Source: Nitrospira sp.
GTDB lineage: Bacteria > Nitrospirota > Nitrospiria > Nitrospirales > Nitrospiraceae
Length of the DNA: 53,190 bases
Reading direction: 5' to 3'
Assembly: GCA_009594995.1 (NCBI GenBank)
Contig: VOPR01000074.1
Coordinates: 1-53,190 of the forward strand
Both the position numbers and the translations under genes were made by a program. The notes beneath the pieces were generated by a model, which worked only from the letters and a program-made list of their open reading frames with translations, was not told the origin of the DNA and made no database searches. Of the stretch, positions 35,689-47,614 are shown piece after piece; position 1 is the stretch's first letter; each line of letters opens with the position of its first letter.

Positions 35689-35991
35689 ATGGCTACGGAA
35701 TCGAAAGAGAAGAAGTCCACGGCTGCGAAGAATTTCCAGCCGCTCGGTGATCGTTTGTTCGTCACCTACACCGAGGAAATGGAACGCACCGCGGGCGGAA
35801 TCTATGTGCCTGACTCTGCGAAGGAAAAGCCGCAGCGGGGTGTCGTGCAGGCCATCGGAAAGAAAGTCGAGAACATCAAGGTCGGTGACCAGGTGTTGTT
35901 CGACAAGTATTCGGGCAGCAAGCTCCGCATCGAAGATGAAGAGTGCCTCATCCTCAAGGAAGAAGACATCCTGGGTATCTTCACCCACTAA
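35689..35991 (+). CDS. groES: Co-chaperonin GroES
   Basis: 100 residues. QPLGDRLFVTYTEEMERTAGGIYVPDSAKEKPQ includes the mobile loop that docks GroEL (split here: TAGGIYVPD is the key part), and the C-terminal DILGIFTH closes the barrel. An extra 13-residue charged N-terminus (ATESKEKKSTAAK) precedes the usual start. The ATG at 35689 has an ideal ribosome-binding site; a start two codons upstream is possible. Forms the lid of the GroEL chamber. groEL follows 48 bases later. Confidence 0.97.
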   Translation: MATESKEKKSTAAKNFQPLGDRLFVTYTEEMERTAGGIYVPDSAKEKPQRGVVQAIGKKVENIKVGDQVLFDKYSGSKLRIEDEECLILKEEDILGIFTH

Positions 35992-36027
35992 TCTTACGAA
36001 CCCGACTAACGATTATCTGACGACTAA

Positions 36028-39491
<3,464 letters not shown>

Positions 39492-39499
39492 GGCGTCGC

Positions 39500-39528
39500 A
39501 TTATACTGGTGCACTTCTTCCGGTACAA
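39500..39528 (-). promoter_or_regulatory. Promoter of GlnE-like gene A
   Basis: Minus strand TTGTAC (39528-39523), 17-base spacer, perfect TATAAT (39505-39500). The predicted start of transcription falls within about two bases of the ATG at 39491, so the message would be leaderless or nearly so. Confidence 0.5.
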
Positions 39529-39550
39529 CGAGACCGTCTTCGGGTATACT
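39522..39550 (+). promoter_or_regulatory. Promoter of the ACT-GlnE-like gene
   Basis: GGTACA (39522-39527), 17-base spacer, TATACT (39545-39550). The ATG at 39562 lies 11 bases past the -10. The -35 overlaps that of the divergent promoter, so polymerase cannot occupy both at once. Confidence 0.4.
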
Positions 39551-39561
39551 CCACAGCACGC

Positions 39562-41838
39562 ATGCTGCACGCGAACGCCGACCGCGACCAGATTCTCGCG
39601 ACCCTGGCTCCGCTCTGCCAGGGCATCGACGCCGACATCCTGCAGGACTTCGTCATCAGGATGGACCCGGATTATTTCGCGACCTTTTCGCCCAAACTCC
39701 TCGCTGACCATGTGAGTCTGGCCGCGCTTCTCACGCCCGACCATCCCTGCGAAGTTCGATTCACAAAACTCGACCGCAAACGGTGGACCATCACCATCGT
39801 CGCCTACGACTACTTTTCGGAATTTGCCACGATCTGTGGACTGCTCTCCGCCTTCGGATTGAACATCGAAGAAGGCCGAATTTTTACCTCCGCGGAAAGC
39901 GAACCGGCACGGTCCAGTCGTTCAAGCCCATCGTACGGCACACGACCCAGACCACAGGGCCGCCCCGGACTCACGAGAAAAAAGATCGTGGACGTCTTCA
40001 CCGTGAGTCCCACCGAAGGACAACTGTTCACCGTCGAAGACCAAAAGCGGCTGGGCGAGCAACTCGCGCGCATGATCGCGCTGCTGGACACGAACGAATT
40101 TGACGAGGCGCGGCAGCAGGTCAATCGGCAGTTGATCGAACATCTGGGCAAACGGCGCAGTTCCTTCAGCGGCCTGCTCCATACTGTCCACATCACCTTC
40201 GATAACAGCCAGTCTGCCACCGATACGATCATGGACATCCGGTCGGACGACACCCCGGCCTTTCTCTACGCCTTTGCCAATGCACTGGCCATGCGCAACG
40301 TCTACATCAGCAAGGCCCAATTCGCGATCGAAGAAGGCAAACTGCACGACCGCTTCTATGTCCGCAATCGCTTCGGACAGAAGCTCTTGGACCCCGGCGA
40401 CCAGGAACAGCTCCGCCTCACCGCCGTGCTCATCAAACAATTCACCCACGCGCTGACCTGGGCCCCCGACCCCGCCAAGGCGCTGGAATCCTTCGATCAG
40501 TTTCTCGATCTCGTGCTCGAGGGTTCTCGCCAAGCCGGAAAGAAACAGGCGTGGGACTTCGTCAACGACAAGAAGACGTTTCCCATTCTGGCGCGCCTGC
40601 TCGGCGCCAGCGACTTTTTATGGGAAGACTTCCTCCGGCGGCAACATGTCAACCTCCTGCCGTTGCTCAAGGACTATCGCGACGCGCCGCTGATCAAGCC
40701 CCAAGCCACGCTGCGCAAGGACCTGAACCGTGTTATTGCCAAGGCCAAGACCGACGAAGCGCGCAAGGAGGCGCTCAACCGTTTCAAAGATCAGGAACTC
40801 TTCCGCATCGACATGAAGCACATCGTCGAGCCGGGAACGAACCTTCCAGACTTCTCCCTGGCGATTTCCGAACTAGCCGAAGTCATCGTCGAACGCAGCC
40901 TCGTCGATTGCCAGGCCAAACTCACCACACTCTACGGCTCGCCTCGCCTCGCCAACAAGAAACCTTGCCCCTTTGCCATTCTCGGCGCGGGAAAATTTGG
41001 CGGCCGCGAACTGGGGTACGCCTCCGACATCGAAGTGTTGTTCGTCTATGGCGGTCCTGGACACACGACAGGGAAGGCAGGCATCGAGAACAGCGAATAC
41101 TTCGAACGGCTGGCGCAGGAACTGTTGCAATGGATCGAAGCCAAGCAGGAAGGGATCTTCCACATCGACGTCCGGCTGCGACCGCACGGTGGAAAAGGCT
41201 CACTGTCGAATGCGTTCGACGAGGTCTGCAAATACTATAGCGCCGACGGCCTGGCAGCTCCGTTCGAACGGCAAGCGCTCATCAAGCTGCGCCATATCGC
41301 GGGGGATGCCGCGCTCGGCAAGAAGGTCGAAGCCCATCGCGACAGCTTCGTCTACAGCGGTGCTCCCTGGGATCTTGCGACTGCCCTCGATCTGCGGCGG
41401 CAGCAGGTGAAGCAACTCGTTGAACCGGGGCAGATCAACCTCAAGCACAGCCACGGCGGCATCGTGACATTGGAATATGCGATTCAATACCTCCAGGTCA
41501 TGCACGGCCATCGAGTTCCAAGCCTGCGCACATCGAACACACTGCGCGCGCTCTCTGCGCTCATTGACGCAGGCCTGATCCCCCGTACGACCGGGGACAA
41601 CCTCCGCAAGTCCTACCTCTTCATCCGCATGCTGATCGACGGCCTACGCATGGTGCGAGGCAACACAAAGGACCTCGTCCTCCCGCCACCGGAATCTGAT
41701 GAATTCATCTTCCTCGCCCGACGGGTCGGGTATCAAACCGAAGATTGGCAGGCTGGAGCCAGGCACCTGCTCTCAGACATTGAACAGCATATGAAACAGA
41801 ACCGAGAGTTTTTTGAAAAGATGTTCGGGAAGGTGTGA
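39562..41838 (+). CDS. GlnE-like protein B: ACT-like domains fused to an adenylyltransferase domain
   Basis: 758 residues. Residues about 70-110 (RKRWTITIVAYDYFSEFATI, then GLNIEEGRIFT) and about 207-290 (LLHTVHITFDNSQSATDTI, then AMRNVYISKAQFAIEEGK and DRFYVRNRFGQKL) look like two ACT-like regulatory domains of the GlnD kind. The C-terminal half is a GlnE-type nucleotidyltransferase: AILGAGKFGGRELGYASDIE with Asp489 and Glu491 where most have Asp-x-Asp, then IDVRLRPHGGKGSL with Asp536, and HGGIVTLEYAIQYLQ. Role in GS control is inferred; the ACT parts suggest direct amino-acid sensing. The start at 39562 is preferred over 39490 because of the promoter position. Confidence 0.75.
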   Translation: MLHANADRDQILATLAPLCQGIDADILQDFVIRMDPDYFATFSPKLLADHVSLAALLTPDHPCEVRFTKLDRKRWTITIVAYDYFSEFATICGLLSAFGLNIEEGRIFTSAESEPARSSRSSPSYGTRPRPQGRPGLTRKKIVDVFTVSPTEGQLFTVEDQKRLGEQLARMIALLDTNEFDEARQQVNRQLIEHLGKRRSSFSGLLHTVHITFDNSQSATDTIMDIRSDDTPAFLYAFANALAMRNVYISKAQFAIEEGKLHDRFYVRNRFGQKLLDPGDQEQLRLTAVLIKQFTHALTWAPDPAKALESFDQFLDLVLEGSRQAGKKQAWDFVNDKKTFPILARLLGASDFLWEDFLRRQHVNLLPLLKDYRDAPLIKPQATLRKDLNRVIAKAKTDEARKEALNRFKDQELFRIDMKHIVEPGTNLPDFSLAISELAEVIVERSLVDCQAKLTTLYGSPRLANKKPCPFAILGAGKFGGRELGYASDIEVLFVYGGPGHTTGKAGIENSEYFERLAQELLQWIEAKQEGIFHIDVRLRPHGGKGSLSNAFDEVCKYYSADGLAAPFERQALIKLRHIAGDAALGKKVEAHRDSFVYSGAPWDLATALDLRRQQVKQLVEPGQINLKHSHGGIVTLEYAIQYLQVMHGHRVPSLRTSNTLRALSALIDAGLIPRTTGDNLRKSYLFIRMLIDGLRMVRGNTKDLVLPPPESDEFIFLARRVGYQTEDWQAGARHLLSDIEQHMKQNREFFEKMFGKV

Positions 41839-42186
41839 GACGCGATAGGTGGAGTCATTGCCGGCGCCGCCCCCCTCAATCGATCCCTGAGGGAAACAAC
41901 AAGCGAGCGTGACTGAAACAAATCCAAATCATAAATACTCTTCAGCGTTCCTTGTTCACGCTGCCGGGATAGTTCCTTGATGAATACGTCAATGAGGCGA
42001 CGATAGCTACACTGGCTCGCTATTTTCCCTTGAAGTGAACCATTTACTCCGATTCGGGTCGGAGCCCCCCAGCAGTGCCCATCATGTTGTTCGCCTCTTT
42101 GCCTACGTAGCGCATCACCCCGCGTCGAGATTCGGTCAAACCATGGTACAGTGGAATGGCGGAGTCACTTCTGGAGGAGGGTTACC
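41839..42186. other. Intergenic region before the first lipoprotein gene
   Basis: No convincing gene. On the minus strand about 41870-42020 an open stretch reads SYRRLIDVFIKELSRQREQG and LKSIYDLDLFQSRSLVVSL without a proper start, possibly a remnant of a lost gene. The right end holds the lipoprotein promoter. Confidence 0.4.
42144..42152 (+). promoter_or_regulatory. Extended -10 promoter of lipoprotein gene 1
   Basis: TG-G-TACAGT, 35 bases upstream of the ATG at 42187, in the same relative place as the TG-G-TATAGT element of the paralogue at 43896-43904. Confidence 0.4.
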
Positions 42187-42615
42187 ATGTTGACGCGAGT
42201 GTTGGCAGGGCTGTTATTGAGCGCGCTTCTGACTTCATGCGGGCAAGGCGACGGCGGAGCAGGCTCCGGCATCAAGCCGGTGGGAGAATGGGCCAAGATC
42301 GGCGAAACAGACAACTACATCTATTATGCCGATTACGCCAGCATCAAAAAGGCCGATGAAACGGTCGTCATGCTGGACCTGTTCGACTACAAGAGCACTC
42401 AGGCCGAAGGTGGAGGAGCCCCAGCCCTGTCAAAGGCGACCGAGCGCGAATATGACTGCCAAAACAAGAAGAGCCAGCCGCTCAAGTCGAGTTGGTATTC
42501 CGGCCAGATGGGAGCCGGAACCGTCGTGCGGTCCTCCGGCACCTCTAATCAATGGTCTTCCGCTGCTCAGGGGACCGCAACCGGAGGACTGTTAAAGGCC
42601 GCCTGCGGTAGCTAA
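42187..42615 (+). CDS. Surface-adhesin-E-like lipoprotein, copy 1
   Basis: 142 residues. The lipobox LLTSC puts Cys17 or so as the lipidated residue after a signal peptide. The mature part is one adhesin-E-like domain: WAKIGETDNYIYYADYASIK, then DLFDYK, REYDCQNKKSQPLKSSWYSG. Members are small outer-membrane or periplasmic lipoproteins of largely unknown function. GGAGGAGGG precedes the ATG at 42187. About three quarters identical to the protein at 43939, and separated from it by a glycosidase-like gene on the other strand. Confidence 0.8.
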   Translation: MLTRVLAGLLLSALLTSCGQGDGGAGSGIKPVGEWAKIGETDNYIYYADYASIKKADETVVMLDLFDYKSTQAEGGGAPALSKATEREYDCQNKKSQPLKSSWYSGQMGAGTVVRSSGTSNQWSSAAQGTATGGLLKAACGS

Positions 42616-42688
42616 GCCGACAGCTGGAACAACTCGCTCGAGCTGTTTTGCTTGCGGCGGCAGACGGTACATTTCCATCTGCCTGCGG

Positions 42689-43864
42689 CTACTCCACGCA
42701 GCCTTGGTACGCCTTCGGGCAGGAGGCATCCAACCCCCCGGCAGGATTTCCCTGTAGCGGAATCTGCCGCATCTGCTCCAGGACCTGCTGAAAATGGCCC
42801 GGCGCGCGCGTCCAGAACAGGTAGTTGGCCTTGAGTCGGTCGCGGCCGAACGCGAGCAATTCACCGATGGTCGGGACCCGTCCTTTCCCGTCATATCTGG
42901 TATTGTCGTAGTTCGCCTGCATCACCGACGGCGTCAGGGGGATCAAACCCGACATGTGCGGGTAATAGAGATAGACTCCTTTGGGTTTGTTCGGGTGATC
43001 GAAGTTTAATCCAGGATCTTCCATGAAAATGTCCGGCCCTCCCATCCCGGTCCCGATCGTTCGCAACTGATCGACGAACCCGGGCAGAATCTCGCGCGGG
43101 TAATTCACAAACTGGTAGGTCAACGTATTGGGAAATGCCGTGCGCATCTGCCGCTGTACGTCCAAGAGGTTATCGTAGTACTTGTCCGTATCGTGGCTGG
43201 ATATCAACTCAAGCGGCTGGCCGAAGGCGGTTTCAGGCAATCCGATGCCCTCGAAGTTCGCGTGCCCGTTGAAACGTTTTCCCAACTCGGCCAGCAACGC
43301 CACCAGCCGATCATGCACACCGGAGTTCCAGAGCTTGAGATTGTATCCCCGTGGAGTGCTCTGCCCATACGTGCTGAATGGAAAGGCCCCGCCCTCATAC
43401 GCCTCCGTTCGCAGGTAGCCCGGCACCGGCACTGTTTGCGGATTGAAAGATTTCAACTCCAGCAGAATGACGAGATGCTTGTTCACGGATGCCAGCTCCG
43501 TGAGAATCTGCTCGATCCCCTTGAAGTCGTAACGTCCTTCTTCCGGTTCCAATTCCGGCCACGGAAACCGCATTTGCAAACCCCGTAGCGCAGGTGTTGC
43601 CTTCAGCTCGGCATAGACCTGCGCCATGATGCTCGGATTCGTCCGCATGAACGTCATTGGCGCGTAGTAGTGCCCGGGATGCCACTTCACCACACCCGGA
43701 GTCGTCGGCACTTCGGCAGCGATGGCCACCCGAGTTCCAATACAGTGCCAGGACAGCACAAAAACCGCGAGGAGGAGCGCTCCAATGCGCATCGAGTTCA
43801 TGATTCCGAGCACCCTCGAAACAACACTCTTCCCCGTGGATTTTCCAGCTACCGGCTCGTGCAT
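42689..43864 (-). CDS. Secreted protein with glycoside-hydrolase-like TIM-barrel fold
   Basis: 391 residues with a signal peptide after a short basic N-terminus (hydrophobic IGALLLAVFVLSWHCIG, cleavage near AIAA). Segments such as GLQMRFPWPELEPEEGRYDF, KHLVILLELKSF and ANFEGIGLPETAFGQ follow the order of a GH-A clan barrel (GH42/GH5-like), with Glu in E-T-A a candidate catalytic acid. No exact family is recognised. The ATG at 43864 is preceded by GGAAGGAGA. It lies between two paralogous lipoprotein genes on the opposite strand. Confidence 0.6.
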   Translation of the reverse strand: MHEPVAGKSTGKSVVSRVLGIMNSMRIGALLLAVFVLSWHCIGTRVAIAAEVPTTPGVVKWHPGHYYAPMTFMRTNPSIMAQVYAELKATPALRGLQMRFPWPELEPEEGRYDFKGIEQILTELASVNKHLVILLELKSFNPQTVPVPGYLRTEAYEGGAFPFSTYGQSTPRGYNLKLWNSGVHDRLVALLAELGKRFNGHANFEGIGLPETAFGQPLELISSHDTDKYYDNLLDVQRQMRTAFPNTLTYQFVNYPREILPGFVDQLRTIGTGMGGPDIFMEDPGLNFDHPNKPKGVYLYYPHMSGLIPLTPSVMQANYDNTRYDGKGRVPTIGELLAFGRDRLKANYLFWTRAPGHFQQVLEQMRQIPLQGNPAGGLDASCPKAYQGCVE

Positions 43865-43895
43865 ACGTCTCCTTCCAAGCAAGTGGAGTGTGACG

Positions 43896-43904
43896 TGGTA
43901 TAGT
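43896..43904 (+). promoter_or_regulatory. Extended -10 promoter of lipoprotein gene 2
   Basis: TG-G-TATAGT, 34 bases upstream of the ATG at 43939, in the gap between this gene and the divergent glycosidase-like gene. Confidence 0.45.
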
Positions 43905-43938
43905 GAGAAACCACGGTTACTCATACAGAGGAGGCGCA

Positions 43939-44364
43939 ATGCTAGCACGAGTGGCCCTTGTCGTACTGTCCTGTGCGGTACTGTCCGGATGTAGTGGGGG
44001 CGATGATGGCGCCGGGTCTGCCGTCAAGGCAGCGGCGGATTGGGCAAAGGTCGGCGAAACCGACAACTACGTATATTATGCCGACTACGCCAGCATCAAG
44101 AAGGCGGATGAGACGGTCGTCATGTCGGATCTGTTCGACTACAAAACGCCGCAGACGGACGGCGGGCCCGCCGCCTCATCTAAAGTGACCCAACGCGAAT
44201 ACGATTGTCAGGCGAAGAAGAGCCAGCCGCTCAAATCCAGCTGGTATTCCGGGCAGATGGGAAGTGGCACAGCAGTACGCTCGGCCAGCAGCTCCAACCA
44301 ATGGTCTCCACCAAACCCCGGCACGGCCACGGCCGGATTGCTCAAAGCCGCCTGCGGTGCCTGA
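43939..44364 (+). CDS. Surface-adhesin-E-like lipoprotein, copy 2
   Basis: 141 residues, paralogue of 42187-42615. Lipobox VLSGCSGG. The stretches GETDNYVYYADYASIKKADE and KSQPLKSSWYSGQMG are almost unchanged between the copies, while the Gly/Ser-rich region after the lipidated Cys and the C-terminal loop vary. GAGGAGG precedes the ATG at 43939. The duplication includes the promoter element and ribosome-binding site. Confidence 0.8.
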   Translation: MLARVALVVLSCAVLSGCSGGDDGAGSAVKAAADWAKVGETDNYVYYADYASIKKADETVVMSDLFDYKTPQTDGGPAASSKVTQREYDCQAKKSQPLKSSWYSGQMGSGTAVRSASSSNQWSPPNPGTATAGLLKAACGA

Positions 44365-44383
44365 TGCGCAGTGGAGGCACGGT

Positions 44384-44409
44384 GCGCTGCGGCCATCATG
44401 CCGCAGCGC
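44384..44409. terminator. GC-rich hairpin between convergent lipoprotein and CBS genes
   Basis: Perfect 10-bp arms GCGCTGCGGC and GCCGCAGCGC around CATCAT. It sits 20 bases after the lipoprotein stop and 19 bases from the CBS gene stop. No T-run on either side, so termination is uncertain. Confidence 0.35.
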
Positions 44410-44427
44410 GATGAGCTGCTCGCGTAT

Positions 44428-45204
44428 TTACAGTTCAAGCATCTTTTGGTAGGCGCGGAGCAAGTCTCCTACCGACAACACGCCGATGATCGTGCCGTCT
44501 TCCGTGACCGGCAGGTGCCGGATGCCTTCTTTTTTCATCAGGCGCAACGCTTCCTTAATCGGCTCACTATCCTCAATGGTCACGACCGCCTTGCTCATGC
44601 ATGACATCACGGTCGTGCTATTCGGGTCCAACCCTTTGGCCACGGCTTTCCGGCTGAGATCCGTATCCGTGATAATGCCGATGTAGCGCGATCCGTCGTC
44701 GACGAGCAGTGAGCCGATCCGCCATTTCTGCAGCAGGCGACCCGCCTCTTTGATCGAGGCGCCCTTGTGCACGCTGCGGACCTCGGACGACATGAACTCC
44801 GCCACGGTGCGGCCATCGATCCGCTCACCCAACGTTCGTCGCCAATCCCGCCCAACCCTGGCGCTCTTTTTCAGCTCGAGCTGCGCAAGACAACTCTCCA
44901 GGACCTGCTTGCGTTGATGCAGGCTTTCCCGATCGAGATTATGTGTCCCCGCCTCCTGCGCCTCCTCCGGAAGAATCGCCGCTTCGCCGAGCTTGGCATA
45001 GTGATAGGCTTCGAGTTCCTCGGACGCGCCCCCGAAAGTTTCGCTGAGCACCTCTTCGGCCTGCTCGTCAAATCCTTCCAGCGATGCGTTGCCTTTCCGC
45101 CGGGATAAGAACGGTTGGAATGCGACTAAGGTCTCCCGGATCTCTTCTATATGCCGGCTGAGTAGATCAGCCGGTTCCTGGTTCGACTTTGCTCTCTTGG
45201 CCAT
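44428..45204 (-). CDS. Tandem CBS-domain protein with helical N-terminal domain
   Basis: 258 residues. Two CBS domains: about 135-185 (TVAEFMSSEVRSVHKGASIK to DGSRYIGIITDTDLSRK) and about 200-250 (VMSCMSKAVVTIEDSEPIKE to DGTIIGVLSVGDLLRA). They usually bind adenosine nucleotides. The N-terminal 125 residues are helical and include a TraR/DksA-unlike, RNA-polymerase-unrelated coiled region with ETFGGASEELEAYHYAKLGE; no family recognised. Probably a cytoplasmic energy sensor. It follows nirA's end by 62 bases on the same strand. Confidence 0.8.
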   Translation of the reverse strand: MAKRAKSNQEPADLLSRHIEEIRETLVAFQPFLSRRKGNASLEGFDEQAEEVLSETFGGASEELEAYHYAKLGEAAILPEEAQEAGTHNLDRESLHQRKQVLESCLAQLELKKSARVGRDWRRTLGERIDGRTVAEFMSSEVRSVHKGASIKEAGRLLQKWRIGSLLVDDGSRYIGIITDTDLSRKAVAKGLDPNSTTVMSCMSKAVVTIEDSEPIKEALRLMKKEGIRHLPVTEDGTIIGVLSVGDLLRAYQKMLEL

Positions 45205-45266
45205 GCTGCCTCCCTTGTTGAGGCCAGAGAATAACCCAACTCCAGCACCGGCTCAAGTCTCACACA

Positions 45267-46874
45267 TTACGCCGGAAACGGTTGCGGTGTGAGGCCAGAT
45301 ATGGCGCCGGCCGTGTCATGGCCGGCGGTCGCCGGCTTCGTCGCCCCCGCTGCCTTGGGCGCAGCCTTGCCGCGCACACGATGCATCTTGTCGCGCGTGT
45401 GGTAGGGCATCAGGTTCTCGAGCACCGACGGAAGTTTGTCGCAGGGCACATCCTCCATGATCTTCGTGGCCAACTTCGGATCGGGGCCGGAACGACCGCC
45501 GACAAAGATATCAACGGCATCGACGACCTTACCGCCCACCCTGGCTTTCTTACCCAGGAGCCCGATATCGGCCACGAGATGATTCCCGCATCCGGCCGGG
45601 CAACCAGACCAGTGCAACGTGATCGGCTTCAGCCCCTCGCCCAACTTACGCTCCAGCACCCGGGCCGTCTCCACGGCCCGGCTCTTGGTTTCAATGACGG
45701 CCAGGTTGCAATAATCGCTACCCACGCAACTGACCAGTCCCTTGTAGAGCGGTGACGGGTTATAGGCAAATTGCTTCACGAGCGGCTCTTCCGCCAATTC
45801 GCCAACCACACGATCGCTGATGTGCGGGATCACGAAGGCTTGCGCGGGCGAGAGCCGCACTTCGCCCGTCCCGTACCGGTCTGCCAGCGCGGCGATGTTG
45901 CGGAGATCGGCAGCCTTGATCCGACCCACTAACACTTTGAGGCCGATATAATTCAGGCCACGTTGTTTTTGGCGGAAGATGCCGATGTGATCGCGCTCTC
46001 CTACCGCCCTGGCATCGACGCCGGCGGCCGGCAGGGCACGCCCCATGCGTACTTCAACTTCGTGACGAAGTCGCGTCTCTCCCCACGCCTCCACTAGAAA
46101 CGCCAACCTCGCTTGGGTGCGATTCTCGCGCGGCCCGTGATCGCGATAGATATGCAAGAGGGTCCGGCAGACCTCGAAGGCCTCCGCAGGATTCACAAAC
46201 ATGTCCAGCGAACTCGCAATGCGATATCCGCCGGAGCCCAGCTTGCCTCCGACCAACACGTTGTAGCCGAAACATTTGTCGTGTCCCAAATCGTGGTAGG
46301 CCGGCACCAGGGCAATATCTTGCGTCTCCGTATGGAGACAATTGTCCGTACAGCCGGTCACCGCGATGTTGCACTTGCGCGGCAAATTCGTATAAGCCGG
46401 ATTACCCAACACTTCCCTATTGATGGCGCGTACGATCTCCGTGCCATCCAACAATTCGTTCGGATTTAAGCCCGCCACCGGGCAGGTCATCACGTTGCGT
46501 ACGCTGTCCATGCCGGTTTGCATCGACGTGAGTCCGGCCTCTTCCAGCTTGGCGAAGACCGCCGGCACGTGGGCAATCGTCAGGTGCCGCAATTGCACTT
46601 GTTGGCGGGTGGTCACATCAATGACCCCGTTGCCGTAGGCAAGGGCGATGTCCGCCAGTGCTTGCAGTTGAACCGACGTGGTTTGACCGCCCGGCATCCG
46701 TACCCGCAACATGAAAAAGCCCGGCGTGGGATTGCGCAAGAAAAGGCCGTACCACTTCAGCCGTTGAATATCGTCTTCAGGAATGGACTCCCACCCCGCT
46801 TGGGCATAATGCTCAAGCATGTCGCGCACCGTTAGTCCGTCACGCTCTGCTTTGATGGCCTCAATCTTGTTCAT
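45267..46874 (-). CDS. nirA: Ferredoxin-type nitrite reductase (assimilatory), NirA-like
   Basis: 535 residues of the siroheme/4Fe-4S nitrite/sulfite reductase family, with two ferrodoxin-binding and two siroheme-binding repeats. The cluster ligands are Cys383 and Cys389 (VSCVGSDYCNLAV) and Cys425 and Cys429 (WSGCPAGCGNH), the canonical C-x5-C and C-x3-C. TTRQQVQLRHLTI is the N-terminal siroheme-contact segment. It reduces nitrite to ammonium by six electrons in the cytoplasm. Sulfite reductase activity is an alternative by family, but the context with nirC and cynS favours nitrite. Its start overlaps the stop of the mini-wHTH gene by four bases. The Ala/Pro-rich C-terminal tail of 30 residues is extra. 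Confidence 0.87.
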   Translation of the reverse strand: MNKIEAIKAERDGLTVRDMLEHYAQAGWESIPEDDIQRLKWYGLFLRNPTPGFFMLRVRMPGGQTTSVQLQALADIALAYGNGVIDVTTRQQVQLRHLTIAHVPAVFAKLEEAGLTSMQTGMDSVRNVMTCPVAGLNPNELLDGTEIVRAINREVLGNPAYTNLPRKCNIAVTGCTDNCLHTETQDIALVPAYHDLGHDKCFGYNVLVGGKLGSGGYRIASSLDMFVNPAEAFEVCRTLLHIYRDHGPRENRTQARLAFLVEAWGETRLRHEVEVRMGRALPAAGVDARAVGERDHIGIFRQKQRGLNYIGLKVLVGRIKAADLRNIAALADRYGTGEVRLSPAQAFVIPHISDRVVGELAEEPLVKQFAYNPSPLYKGLVSCVGSDYCNLAVIETKSRAVETARVLERKLGEGLKPITLHWSGCPAGCGNHLVADIGLLGKKARVGGKVVDAVDIFVGGRSGPDPKLATKIMEDVPCDKLPSVLENLMPYHTRDKMHRVRGKAAPKAAGATKPATAGHDTAGAISGLTPQPFPA

Positions 46875-47068
46875 ATCGTGCTCCCCAGTGCGACGGAATA
46901 GTCCAGGCCTGACTTTCTCAGCACCACCGCGCCCTCCCGACTCAAACGATCCACCACCAGCAAGACCTGCGATGCGCTCAGACCGGAGAGGGCCATCAAT
47001 TCCTCGAATGACTGGGGTGCCTGCCGCCTGAGAAGCGTCAGCACTGCGGTTTCTTCATTCGTCTTCAT
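46871..47068 (-). CDS. Mini winged-helix protein in the nirA operon
   Basis: 65 residues: MKTNEETAVLTLLRRQAPQS, then FEELMALSGLSASQVLLVVDRLSREGAVV and a short wing. This is just a wHTH of MarR/ArsR style with no effector domain. AAGGGAGGA precedes the ATG at 47068, and the stop overlaps the nirA start (ATGA). It could be a local regulator of the operon or a small partner of nitrite reductase; DNA binding is inference. Confidence 0.7.
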   Translation of the reverse strand: MKTNEETAVLTLLRRQAPQSFEELMALSGLSASQVLLVVDRLSREGAVVLRKSGLDYSVALGSTI

Positions 47069-47120
47069 GGTGTCCTCCCTTCGTCTGAGCGCCGCCTCCG
47101 CGACACCGTGAGTGATCTGG

Positions 47121-47561
47121 CTAAAACGTCTTGTACTCAAGCCACTTGCCGTTCAGGGTAATCTTGCAGCGGGTTTCCCCTTGAGGCCCCGTCACTTTTT
47201 CCATGTCCAGCGTAAAATCGATGGCGCTCATGATCCCGTCACCGAACATTTCATTGGCCATCTCCCGCATTGAGTCCCCGTAGACACCAATCACTTCCAT
47301 CAGGCGATACTTGAACGGATCCGTCAGATTCGGGAAATCCGCCCGGACCGGAAAGGCGCTCAAGGCAGCGACCTGCTCCTTGTTCAGGCCCAGCAAGGTT
47401 CCGACCTTCGCTGCGTCCGACGGGACCAGGCGGTGATTGCCATTTAAGGCTGCCGCCACGAACGTCGGATTCTTGCCGACCTTTTTGGCCACCTCGGCAA
47501 TCGTGACCTTCTTCTTCAACCGTTGCGCCTTGATCGCCTTTCGCATTGCTTCCTTCTCCAT
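47121..47561 (-). CDS. cynS: Cyanate hydratase (cyanase)
   Basis: 146 residues. Converts cyanate and bicarbonate to ammonia and carbon dioxide. The catalytic residues align with E. coli Arg96, Glu99 and Ser122 at a constant offset of 10: Arg86 and Glu89 in YRLMEV, Ser112 in GIMSAIDF. The N-terminal helical HTH-like domain (TIAEVAKKVGKNPTFVAAAL) is complete. The second of two adjacent ATGs (47561) is best placed for AGGAGG. Cyanase lets nitrite oxidisers feed on cyanate and is known in Nitrospira. Confidence 0.95.
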   Translation of the reverse strand: MEKEAMRKAIKAQRLKKKVTIAEVAKKVGKNPTFVAAALNGNHRLVPSDAAKVGTLLGLNKEQVAALSAFPVRADFPNLTDPFKYRLMEVIGVYGDSMREMANEMFGDGIMSAIDFTLDMEKVTGPQGETRCKITLNGKWLEYKTF

Positions 47562-47614
47562 CATCTCCTCCTGTGATTGATCCGCCTGCAAAGATGCACG
47601 CTCGCCACTCTGAC

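Noticed and set aside
39562..41838. Annotation as GlnD (uridylyltransferase) because of the ACT-like domains
   Set aside because: No HD domain is present and the catalytic domain follows the GlnE pattern; a genuine GlnD is encoded at 50208-52892.
41870..42020. Possible short gene on the minus strand before lipoprotein 1
   Set aside because: The open stretch looks protein-like but lacks a start with a ribosome-binding site and any recognisable family; treated as a possible remnant only.
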